A stretch of 44,649 nt of DNA from contig DDTD01000080.1 in the NCBI GenBank assembly GCA_002344005.1, positions 5,107 through 49,755 on the forward strand. Direction: 5' to 3'. Of the stretch, positions 26,476 to 34,197 are shown piece after piece. The notes beneath the pieces are model-generated. The model searched no databases and was not told the DNA's origin. It saw only the letters and a list, made by a program, of their open reading frames with translations. Source of the DNA: Ignavibacteria bacterium UBA2373. GTDB taxonomy: Bacteria > Bacteroidota > Ignavibacteria > Kapaibacteriales > UBA961. The translations under genes and the position numbers were made by a program. Position 1 is the first letter of the stretch. The number at the start of each line of letters is the position of its first letter.

Positions 26476-28824
26476 ATGTACAAAATATTTAGTATAAAAT
26501 ATTTCGTCTTTTTTTATTTTGCATGTACGTACATAGTACATACTCAAACAATGAGAGAACCTCTGTGGGTAACTCCTTATATTGGTAGAGGAATAGAGTA
26601 TAGCTCTGATGGAACGGTATTTTGTACAATCTCCGCTTACGGTGCTACAATATGGGATGCCCAAACACTAACCGTTCGTGCTCATCTTGCTACGCAGCGT
26701 CAGGATATTTCAAAGGTAAAATTTAATCATGACGGAAATAGAATCGTAACGGCAAATTATGACAGCACGGCAATTATCTGGAACACAACAACAGGGATAC
26801 AGGAACTTATTCTTCGCAGTGCGGTAGGGCGTATTTATGATGCTGCGTTTTCCAAAGACGGCAAACGTATTGTCTTGGCAACGCAAAATCAGGCATTGTT
26901 ATTTGATGCTTTTTCGGGCACTCTTTTAGCACAATATGTTGGTCATTCACACAATATCAATTCGGTTACTTTTAATCCGCAAGGTACCGAGATTATTACC
27001 GGCTCTGATGATAATACAGCAAAAATTTGGAGTACCGTCAATTATCAACTCATCCGTACACTGAAAGGTCACACAGGCAAAGTCCGTTATGCTGAATTTG
27101 ACGGAACCGGTGCAACAATTGTTACCGCAGGATATGATAGTGCTGCGATAGTATGGAATGCGACGCAAGGAAATAGTCTTTTAACCTTAAAAGGTCACAG
27201 CAAAGAATTATTGGCAGCGAAGTTCAACTCGGAAGGCACACAGATACTCACATGGGGCTATGATAATACCGCAAGAATATGGGATAGACAATCCGGAAAA
27301 AATATTGCCGTATTACGAGGGCATCAAGATATTGTATGGCATGCCGCTTTTAACAATGCAGGTGATAAAGTTATGACGACAAGCAATGATAAATCTCTTA
27401 TTTTATGGAATATAGGTAATCAGGTGACTCAGTTATGGAAAAAGGTTTGTCGGGAAAGTGTTGCCGAAGCAATATTCAGTCCTGATGAAAAATATATCCT
27501 GACAGCATGTAATGATGGGACGACAGAAATTCTTAATGCTCAATCCGGAGCAAATATTACAACATTGCAAGGACATACCTACAGCATTCTCGCTGTTGAT
27601 ATTTCTACAAAAGGTAATAGGGTCGTGACGGCAGGCGGTGAAGATTATTCCGTGAAACTTTGGCGGGCAAGTGATGGCGCATTTCTCACTTCTTATCAAG
27701 GTCATAGCAGCAGAGTAAACCATGTGTCTTTTCATCCTTCCGGAGAATATATTCTTACCGCAAGTGATGATAAAACTGTCAAAGTATGGTCAACAGAAAA
27801 TGCCAAACTGCTGTTTACCCTTGAAGGGCATAATGATGGTGTACGAGCTGCACATTACAATAGCAATGGCTCACGCATAGTAAGTGCTTACAATAAAGTA
27901 CTACAAGTCTGGGATGCTTCCACCGGTTCACTTCAACACACTCTTCTTGGGCATGAAAGAGATATACAAACAGTATCCTGGGGTGCCGATGATCACATTA
28001 TTTCGGCAAGTGCTGACGGTAGTGCTAAAATATGGGATGCTGCTACGGGCAAAAATCTGACAACCCTGAAAGGACATGATGAAGCATTAACCTGTGCTGC
28101 ATATTCCAATATCTCACATCGTGCCGCAACAGGCGATCGAGATGGAAAGGTAATTCTCTGGGACGCAGGAACAGCAAAGGAAATCATAAAATTTCAAGCA
28201 CATCAATATCGTATTGAAAGCATGGATTTTAATAGTGACGGTACCAGACTCGTAACAACAGGTTCTGATAAACTATCACGTGTATGGGATTCCGGTACAG
28301 GTGAGCTTCTGATGACTTTAACGGGACATACAGCCAAAGTCACTATGGCATTTTTTACGCCTAATGAAAAGTATATTGTCACAATGAGCGATGATGGTAC
28401 GGTAAAATTATGGGATATGATATCCGGAAAAAATATACTCACCTTTGATAATCATCATATTGCTGTCCGAACAGCACAATGCAATCTTGATGCAACACGA
28501 CTATGTATCGGAAGTTATCGTGGCAGTGTTTCAATGTGGGATATACCCGATAATCTTAGCTCACTGAATGATCAACAATTATCTTCACAGACATTCTGCT
28601 CTCTCAATGTGGATAATACTCAATTAACTATCGAAAATATCTATCCGGACGAAACAGGCAATGCGACATGTACGCTTTATTCAATATTGGGTGAAAAGGT
28701 ATTTCAAACGATATGCACATCACGCTCAACAATAGCAGATATTTCTTCCTTATGTCGAGGGATATATATAGCAGAACTCGTTTCCTGTAATAAAAAAATG
28801 ACTCAATTACTGCTTCTCGAATAA
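26476..28824 (+). CDS. Large secreted WD40-repeat protein with degenerate T9SS domain
   Basis: The protein has 782 residues from MYKIFSIKYFVFF; an upstream TTG five codons before is not needed. A signal peptide (ends VHTQT) is followed by about 16 WD40 units (e.g. IWNTTTG, IWDRQSG, VKLWRASDG, VKVWSTENA, IWDAATG, VKLWDMISG), most with GH and D before the WD-like dipeptide. They would make two seven- to eight-bladed propellers. The last ~70 residues (CTLYSILGEKVFQT ... ISSLCRGIYIAELV) look like a T9SS sorting domain in which the usual YPNPA is replaced by YPDET. Probable function: surface protein binding; partner unknown. Confidence 0.82.
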   Translation: MYKIFSIKYFVFFYFACTYIVHTQTMREPLWVTPYIGRGIEYSSDGTVFCTISAYGATIWDAQTLTVRAHLATQRQDISKVKFNHDGNRIVTANYDSTAIIWNTTTGIQELILRSAVGRIYDAAFSKDGKRIVLATQNQALLFDAFSGTLLAQYVGHSHNINSVTFNPQGTEIITGSDDNTAKIWSTVNYQLIRTLKGHTGKVRYAEFDGTGATIVTAGYDSAAIVWNATQGNSLLTLKGHSKELLAAKFNSEGTQILTWGYDNTARIWDRQSGKNIAVLRGHQDIVWHAAFNNAGDKVMTTSNDKSLILWNIGNQVTQLWKKVCRESVAEAIFSPDEKYILTACNDGTTEILNAQSGANITTLQGHTYSILAVDISTKGNRVVTAGGEDYSVKLWRASDGAFLTSYQGHSSRVNHVSFHPSGEYILTASDDKTVKVWSTENAKLLFTLEGHNDGVRAAHYNSNGSRIVSAYNKVLQVWDASTGSLQHTLLGHERDIQTVSWGADDHIISASADGSAKIWDAATGKNLTTLKGHDEALTCAAYSNISHRAATGDRDGKVILWDAGTAKEIIKFQAHQYRIESMDFNSDGTRLVTTGSDKLSRVWDSGTGELLMTLTGHTAKVTMAFFTPNEKYIVTMSDDGTVKLWDMISGKNILTFDNHHIAVRTAQCNLDATRLCIGSYRGSVSMWDIPDNLSSLNDQQLSSQTFCSLNVDNTQLTIENIYPDETGNATCTLYSILGEKVFQTICTSRSTIADISSLCRGIYIAELVSCNKKMTQLLLLE

Positions 28825-29010
28825 TCTGCAATTATCAAAAAAGATAATTATGTCGGGTTATTGAAAATGTAGTGTATCCAATAAACCGAACAGTATTATC
28901 ATTAAGCTCCTAACCATAATACAAAGAACATGTTAGCTCAATTGTAATTTTTGCACACCTTTTTCTTTGTTTTTCAACTTTTCTTTCCTACAACAATACA
29001 AAACTTGGTC

Positions 29011-29688
29011 TTATTGAGCATGCAATAATCGCTTTATTGCAACACAATGTCCAAACAAAACTAAAGGTACGACAATGGTGGGTAATAAGTTAAACGGGAA
29101 GTAAAGAACAGCAATATTGGGCTGGTCGAAGGCAATTTTCTGAAAAGGAGAAGGAATAGCAAATATTGCTGTAATAACAACATTGAGCAAAAGGAGTAAA
29201 CACATCACATTCCACCAAAGAAGTGCTCTGTGATTTACTGTTATTGACCGATACGAAATATAGGCAATTATCGGTGCACTTATACCGGACAGAATATCAA
29301 AATTAGTTCCCTCGAAAGTAATATATACCGACATTACGCCATAGTGGAAAAGAAGTGTGAGGACAATTTCTACGGGAATGCGAATGGTGTGAGAATATGT
29401 TACAATTTTCAAATCTATTGTTTCAATAAATTGTTTTCCCGCTTTTGTAAAAAAAACAGTAATAATGGCGACTATTGCAGGAAATAATCCAAAGATTAAT
29501 AAGGTTGGTGGCATCATATCCGTTTTTTGATATATGCCGCTTATTCCAAGTGCAGATTGCACTAAAGTCCATAGTACGACAGACAATAAAAATTTCTTGG
29601 ATTGTGTTGCTCGGTACATCATAAAAATGGTTATGAGTACAGTTATCCCGAACAATAATCCGATAAATATGGGCAGTTCTTGCATCAT
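29011..29688 (-). CDS. Multi-pass membrane protein, unknown function
   Basis: The 225-residue protein has six or seven hydrophobic segments (LPIFIGLLFGITVLITIFMM, FLLSVVLWTLVQSALGI, FGLFPAIVAIITVFF, IPVEIVLTLLFHYGVMSVYI, LLWWNVMCLLLLLNVVITAIF, LLPTIVVPLVLFGHCVAI). No catalytic motif was recognised. AAGGA lies about nine bases upstream of the ATG. The open frame of the hsdR-like remnant reads into its start region. Resident gene, not part of the defence locus as far as I can see. Confidence 0.7.
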   Translation of the reverse strand: MMQELPIFIGLLFGITVLITIFMMYRATQSKKFLLSVVLWTLVQSALGISGIYQKTDMMPPTLLIFGLFPAIVAIITVFFTKAGKQFIETIDLKIVTYSHTIRIPVEIVLTLLFHYGVMSVYITFEGTNFDILSGISAPIIAYISYRSITVNHRALLWWNVMCLLLLLNVVITAIFAIPSPFQKIAFDQPNIAVLYFPFNLLPTIVVPLVLFGHCVAIKRLLHAQ

Positions 29689-29816
29689 GTTGTATAATCC
29701 TTTTTTGTTGTATGTGTATAAACGTAGATATATTTATTCATGCTTTCATAATTCATACTCTTACTATTAGTTTTCGAGAGAAGTTCACTTACCATTACCA
29801 TATTCACTCGACACGT

Positions 29817-29870
29817 ATGTAAAACTTCAATTGCTGATTGTTCTATGATATTTTCGGTTATGGGTTTCAA
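29817..29870 (-). pseudogene. Stump of a type I restriction hsdR gene (N-terminal codons only)
   Basis: Seven bases after the AIPR stop a frame starts MKPITENIIEQSAIEVL, which strongly resembles the first residues of type I restriction R subunits (ITEnxIEqsaIelL). The resemblance stops after about 18 codons, and the frame then reads into ordinary spacer (29685-29816). I interpret it as the 5' stump of a deleted hsdR. AIPR genes are known to sit inside type I restriction operons. Identification is from memory of the family, not a search. Confidence 0.45.
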
Positions 29871-29876
29871 TGATTG

Positions 29877-31685
29877 CTATCTTATATTTTTTATTTCTTC
29901 TATGAGATTGTCGCTTTCAATGATGCCCTTCTCTTTATTAAAGTCGTACCGACATTTTGGTTTCTTAAAGTATCCATTAAAAGAAAATGTTTTATTGTTC
30001 GCTTCTAATTCTATCTTATTCTTTTCGACCAAACTATTAATAACTATAGCGGTATCATCATAAGCTGCCGAAAGATTATCTTCAATTGAATATTGAGATA
30101 AAGTAATACCAAGAAACTTGTAAATGCCGTAAGCCATCATTTCATCTGAATAGGCAAGGTGTTCATATTTCTCCGAATATTTTACTGTCTCGTTTCTTAC
30201 CGTTCTTGTCCTATTCTCTTGAATGAATTTATAAATTCGGTAAACAGCTAAAAACTGTGAATAAATAGGAGAATCTTTACTGCCATCAAATAAATCTTCC
30301 AGTGGGTGCTTTTCAATTGTCGAAGCATCATATACTTCCTGTAAAACTTTTGCAATGCTGTTTTTTGCAATCTCCGGTTCTTCATAAAATGTGGCATACC
30401 AAAATTTTATTATGGTCTCGCTATCTATGTGTTTATCATATTCGGAAGCAGCAGAGCTAAATCCTTCACCTCGTTTAGTTATGTAGTTAATGCCTTCATT
30501 GTGAAAAACTGTTTTGGCAAATCCATTAAAATCTTTGTTACTAATTTTGTCTTTGTTTGTTATTGGCGTTTGAGTATTTGTGGCATCTGTAATTTTCTCA
30601 ATTAAACCAATTTCTTTACTTTCATAAACTCGTACATTTACATAAACCCCCTTTAGCTTTACTCTCTGACTTTCCACCTTGTATATATCATACAATACTC
30701 TACTTGTTTGAAGTCCGTTCACAATTTGTGGATTCACGACAGGTAAATTATACTTACCATCCTGTGCTGATTTTGGGACGATTATTTGCTCGCTAACAAT
30801 TGTAATTCCATTATTAAGAAAAGGAAACAATACAGCATCCTCGCTGTTCAATGTTTCATTCATCCGTTTATTTGCTCTGAATTTACTAACCCCTAAATAT
30901 TGTCTGATATTCTCCTCAAACAACATATCAAATGTCCCATTTACTAATATTTCTTTCTCAATTAATTCACATAATTCCGTGGCAAGAATTCTAAAATTGG
31001 CTGCTCGGGTATTACCAATCGAATACGTATAAAGTGCTTGATTATCTAATAAAGAGAAGTTAGAATTTTCAGGATGAAAAGTGAACTCAATTTTCTCTCT
31101 TTTCTTCTTAGCAAATGAACCTAACTTATTGTAAATCCAATTTGAGTCATAAATCCAGAAGAAGAGATCGGCTTTATTGTAGGAATTAAAAACGTATTCA
31201 TTATTCGCATAATTAGCATCCACATTATTTCCATTATAGATAAAGTAGAGTTTAATATCAATTACTTTACCACTTTGTGATATACTTTTATATTCACTAA
31301 TAAAGGGCACTAAATCATCTATGTTTCCTTTACCTATTTTATTTCCTTCCACAAATATTTCTCTGACATCGCCTCTAAATTTATCCAGTTCATTTGGCTT
31401 TAAACTCGGAGCATTTTTGCATTGGAACACGTGCATTTCAAAATAATCTCCCAAATCGTTGAACCAAATACCATCAATGCCTCCATCTTTCGAACCGGAT
31501 CGTTTGCCGGATTTGTCCTTAATTAGGATTTTATCAAATATCTCTTGGAAGGGCTTATCAAGTGCAGCGGCTATTCCAAATATCTCAAATGCTAAATTAA
31601 TGTTCTCTTGATGATTGGATGACTGTGGATATTGCTTGGCAATTTTCTCCAAAAATCCATTTATGAAAAGTTCTTTGTTATTCAT
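29877..31685 (-). CDS. AIPR (abortive phage infection) family protein with N-terminal nuclease
   Basis: I place the start at MNNKELFINGF, with AAAGGA upstream of its ATG; the 16 extra residues of the longer frame are not credible. The 602-residue protein opens with a PD-(D/E)XK-like segment: KDGGIDGIWFND (D71) then VFQCKN (Q88, K90), the QxK variant common in phage-defence nucleases. The rest matches the AIPR family (Pfam PF10592): FLNNGITIVSEQI, NPQIVNGLQTSRVLY and DATNTQTPITNKDKISNKDF. AIPR proteins are implicated in abortive phage infection, often inside type I restriction loci. Here the following frame looks like an hsdR stump and no hsdM/hsdS is in view. The gene is AT-richer than its neighbours. 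Confidence 0.88.
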   Translation of the reverse strand: MNNKELFINGFLEKIAKQYPQSSNHQENINLAFEIFGIAAALDKPFQEIFDKILIKDKSGKRSGSKDGGIDGIWFNDLGDYFEMHVFQCKNAPSLKPNELDKFRGDVREIFVEGNKIGKGNIDDLVPFISEYKSISQSGKVIDIKLYFIYNGNNVDANYANNEYVFNSYNKADLFFWIYDSNWIYNKLGSFAKKKREKIEFTFHPENSNFSLLDNQALYTYSIGNTRAANFRILATELCELIEKEILVNGTFDMLFEENIRQYLGVSKFRANKRMNETLNSEDAVLFPFLNNGITIVSEQIIVPKSAQDGKYNLPVVNPQIVNGLQTSRVLYDIYKVESQRVKLKGVYVNVRVYESKEIGLIEKITDATNTQTPITNKDKISNKDFNGFAKTVFHNEGINYITKRGEGFSSAASEYDKHIDSETIIKFWYATFYEEPEIAKNSIAKVLQEVYDASTIEKHPLEDLFDGSKDSPIYSQFLAVYRIYKFIQENRTRTVRNETVKYSEKYEHLAYSDEMMAYGIYKFLGITLSQYSIEDNLSAAYDDTAIVINSLVEKNKIELEANNKTFSFNGYFKKPKCRYDFNKEKGIIESDNLIEEIKNIR

Positions 31686-31729
31686 GTTAGTCCTTTTATT
31701 GTAAAATAAACAATTCACATTCCCTCTCA

Positions 31730-31888
31730 TCAACTTCGGCTGTAAAGTATCCCGTAGCTTTGTGAGGGTTTGTTAGGCGTTGGCTTTGTATCAAATGTTT
31801 TACCGTCATTAGCAGCTAATCCGGGCATTGCATATTTTCCCATTTTTTTCATCATATCCACACTCAATGTCATATACAGAGTCTTCAT
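31730..31888 (-). CDS. Possible small protein downstream of pfkA
   Basis: A 52-residue frame starting MKTLYMTLSVDMMKKMG, 16 bases after the pfkA stop in the same direction. The context looks protein-like (AMPGLAANDGKTFD), but there is no Shine-Dalgarno and no family is recognised. It may be a conserved small protein or a truncated gene left by insertion of the defence locus. Low confidence. Confidence 0.3.
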   Translation of the reverse strand: MKTLYMTLSVDMMKKMGKYAMPGLAANDGKTFDTKPTPNKPSQSYGILYSRS

Positions 31889-31904
31889 AAAATTACTCAG
31901 ACCA

Positions 31905-33008
31905 TTAATCACCAAACGAAATGCCTAATTCTCTTGCTGTGCAAAGTACATCATGATCGGAAGGAACCATTTTCATTTTACCTGCAATTTCATCAATCGG
32001 CACATAGGAGATGATATCGCCTTTATAGGCAATCATCACGCCATCAAATCCATCGGCAAGTGCTCTGACAGCCGCCGTCCCCAAGCGCAATGAGATTAAG
32101 CGGTCACGTGTTGTCGGAGTGCCGCCTCGCAGCAAATGTCCCAAGACAACCACACGTGTTTCTTTCCCTGTCAATGCCTCAATGGAAGCTCCTACGCTAT
32201 GACCTATGCCTCCTAATCTTTCGGCTTGTCCTACAGATTTCCCAATAATCGAATAATCACCACCGACCGGACGCGCTCCTTCAGCAACAACGATAATCGA
32301 AAATTGTCGGGACAAACTTTCACGAAGACGAATTTTTTCTGCAACTTTTTCAATGTCAAAAGGTATTTCGGGTATGAGTATGACATCCGCCGTACCTGCA
32401 ACCCCGGCATACAGTGCTATCCATCCGGCATAGCGCCCCATCACTTCTGCCACAATGACTCGATGATGTGATTCTGCCGTGGTATGCAATCGGTCTAAAC
32501 ATTCGGTGGCAAATGTTACTGCACTATCGAAACCAAATGTGATGGTTTGTTCTAAGTCATTATCAATTGTTTTGGGCACACCGATAACTTTTATTCCCTC
32601 TTCTCGCAATTTATCGGCAATAGTTAAAGATCCGTCGCCTCCAATAGCAATAAGTGCATCCACACCATGTGCTCGCAATTGATGAGCCACATCCGGCAGA
32701 CGATTGACTTCCTTATATGTACCATCTTGTTGTAATGTAGGATATTTATAGGGATTGCCCTTATTTGTTGTTCCAAGTATAGTGCCGCCGAGATGGGTTA
32801 TGCCGCGCACTGTGTTCAGTGTTAATGGTATTACGCCGCCTTGAGGATATTCTTCGGGTGTGAGGATACCATTATAGCCATCGCGGATGCCTACACATTC
32901 CCATCCGCGACCGACAGCCGCATGTACGACAGCACGAATCACTGCATTAAGCCCGGGAGCATCACCACCGCCTGTATTGATAGCAACTTTGCGTATTGTT
33001 TGGTTCAT
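31905..33008 (-). CDS. pfkA: 6-phosphofructokinase (group III, mixed-substrate type)
   Basis: The protein has 367 residues from MNQTIRKVAINTGGGDAPG; upstream in-frame Mets (33014 and beyond) give no better context, though MTMNQ is equally possible. The family signatures are GGGDAPGLNAVIRAVV (13-28), GGDGS (123-127) and PKTIDND (145-151), then MGRYAGWIA (190-198). It phosphorylates fructose 6-phosphate in glycolysis. The donor-determining positions are Gly in GGDGS (as in ATP enzymes) and Lys in PKTIDND (as in pyrophosphate enzymes); this combination is typical of the mixed-substrate group III. ATP use is the likely default. No regulatory site is evident upstream. Confidence 0.93.
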   Translation of the reverse strand: MNQTIRKVAINTGGGDAPGLNAVIRAVVHAAVGRGWECVGIRDGYNGILTPEEYPQGGVIPLTLNTVRGITHLGGTILGTTNKGNPYKYPTLQQDGTYKEVNRLPDVAHQLRAHGVDALIAIGGDGSLTIADKLREEGIKVIGVPKTIDNDLEQTITFGFDSAVTFATECLDRLHTTAESHHRVIVAEVMGRYAGWIALYAGVAGTADVILIPEIPFDIEKVAEKIRLRESLSRQFSIIVVAEGARPVGGDYSIIGKSVGQAERLGGIGHSVGASIEALTGKETRVVVLGHLLRGGTPTTRDRLISLRLGTAAVRALADGFDGVMIAYKGDIISYVPIDEIAGKMKMVPSDHDVLCTARELGISFGD

Positions 33009-33191
33009 TGTCATAGAAAAAGTATTTATAATCAGAAGTATGTTCAAAAATAGCGTGCTCATCGCAATCATGCTGCACTGCCGACAAGACTTAACAGAAA
33101 AATATCATACATTTCGTTTGTTACGAAGAAGAAAAAACACAGAAAACAGAGAAAATCACAACAGATAGGTCAATAACTCAATAAAACTTTG

Positions 33192-33199
33192 TATCTTTG
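33192..33199 (+). promoter_or_regulatory. rpmH promoter -7 box
   Basis: TATCTTTG is a perfect TAnnTTTG box, 36 bases before the rpmH ATG. A TTTG at the usual -33 distance is not seen. The start would be near 33206, giving a leader of about 30 bases. Confidence 0.6.
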
Positions 33200-33234
33200 C
33201 GGTCTTATTTTTTCAAACAGTAGAAATTAACGCT

Positions 33235-33387
33235 ATGAAACGTACATTTCAACCAAGTAATCGCAAGCGTCGCAACACTCACGGTTTCCGTACGCGTATG
33301 GCTACAAAAAATGGCCGTAAAGTTTTGTCACGTCGTCGTGCGAAAGGACGCCTTCGTCTGACAGTAAGCGACAGCATCCGTCGTTAA
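33235..33387 (+). CDS. rpmH: Ribosomal protein bL34
   Basis: The 50-residue basic protein opens MKRTFQPSNRKRRNTHGFRT and ends in a Lys/Arg-rich tail. bL34 is part of the large ribosomal subunit. Length and sequence are typical of the family, and it is followed by rnpA, yidD and yidC in the usual order. The dnaA gene, which often precedes rpmH, is absent here; pfkA is divergent upstream. Confidence 0.98.
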   Translation: MKRTFQPSNRKRRNTHGFRTRMATKNGRKVLSRRRAKGRLRLTVSDSIRR

Positions 33388-33451
33388 TATAAAGACACAC
33401 TACATTCCGCTTCACGGACAATGCGGAGTGATTGCAGCATAATTATTGAAC

Positions 33452-33475
33452 AAGGGCGAACATCTGTTTGCCCTT
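33452..33475 (+). terminator. Hairpin between rpmH and rnpA (possible attenuator)
   Basis: AAGGGCGAAC (33452-33461) pairs with GTTTGCCCTT (33466-33475) around a 4-base loop, with one G-U pair, followed by TGTT. The T-run is short. It may partly end rpmH transcripts or adjust the rnpA level, and it argues for the rnpA start lying after it. Confidence 0.5.
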
Positions 33476-33489
33476 TGTTATGTTCGGCA

Positions 33490-33918
33490 ATGAGCCATTT
33501 CAATAGAACTATGCGAACAGCACCCATCAAAGGGATAAAACCATTTTCGGAAGCCATGCGCTTCGGGCGACGTTTCCATAGCCCGGAATGTATGATGACT
33601 GTGCGTCGCTCATCGCAACCGACGGACACACTTTTTTATGGGCTTATCGTGCGCAAAAAATTAGCACGTACATCAGTCATGCGTAATCGTATCAAACGTT
33701 TGCTGCGTGAGAGCATACGTCAATGGAGTGCTGCTCCGCCCGAGGGAGCTGAATATATTCAGTCAATAATCGTTGGCTGGAATAGCATTCCCCCGCATCC
33801 GATGCGCATAGCATTACAGGATATTCAACCGATAGTTGCCCAAATGCTCAATGATGCTGTTGCTTATTTCAATAAAAAACGTCAGGAAAAACTTCAATCA
33901 TTGCAAGGTTCTCCATGA
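33490..33918 (+). CDS. rnpA: Ribonuclease P protein component
   Basis: RnpA binds the catalytic RNA of RNase P, which matures the 5' ends of tRNAs. The signature RNRIKRLLRE follows KKLARTSVM, as in all members, and the upstream RFHSPECMMTVRR is the first RNA-binding strand. I put the start at MSHFNRTMRTAP (142 residues); MRTAPIKGIKPF (33511) would also fit, and the frame is open further upstream but overlaps the hairpin. The stop overlaps the yidD start as ATGA. Confidence 0.92.
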   Translation: MSHFNRTMRTAPIKGIKPFSEAMRFGRRFHSPECMMTVRRSSQPTDTLFYGLIVRKKLARTSVMRNRIKRLLRESIRQWSAAPPEGAEYIQSIIVGWNSIPPHPMRIALQDIQPIVAQMLNDAVAYFNKKRQEKLQSLQGSP

Positions 33919-34124
33919 AGTATATTCTGATTGGCTTATTGCGAATGTACAAGAAAATTATATCGCCAATGCTGCCCAATTCATGTCGTTTTCATCCGAC
34001 ATGCTCGGTGTATGCAATGGAAGCATTAGAAAAACATGGTGCTCTTATGGGTACATGGCTTGCAATAAAGCGTGTACTCAAATGTCACCCTTTTCACAAA
34101 GGCGGCTTCGATCCCGTGCCATAA
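33915..34124 (+). CDS. yidD: Membrane protein insertion efficiency factor YidD
   Basis: The 69-residue protein has the family sequence KKIISPMLPNSCRFHPTCSVYAMEA and KCHPFHKGGFDPVP, including the conserved cysteines. YidD works with YidC in inserting membrane proteins. Its ATG overlaps the rnpA stop by four bases, so these two are coupled. YidC follows about 70 bases later. Confidence 0.97.
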   Translation: MKYILIGLLRMYKKIISPMLPNSCRFHPTCSVYAMEALEKHGALMGTWLAIKRVLKCHPFHKGGFDPVP

Positions 34125-34197
34125 AAGGCATCCGGTGATTGTAGCTTTGCAGCTATGTATTCGGCTATTTGTCACTTATTTATCTTTTCATTTCAGT

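Noticed and set aside
28830..28849. AT-only hairpin after the WD40 gene (AATTATC with complement)
   Set aside because: The stem is all A/T except one pair and is not followed by Ts, so it is a weak terminator candidate.
31762..31784. GTTAGGC, a perfect integron-type GTTRRRY core, near the AIPR gene
   Set aside because: On the minus strand it lies inside the small frame after pfkA (Thr-Pro-Asn), no inverted partner was found at a sensible distance, and it differs from the island cores.
33009..33071. Longer start for pfkA
   Set aside because: The extra residues are hydrophobic and do not belong to the enzyme, which normally starts a few residues before VAINTGG.
33072..33234. Replication origin next to rpmH
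   Set aside because: No dnaA gene and no obvious cluster of DnaA boxes were seen between pfkA and rpmH.
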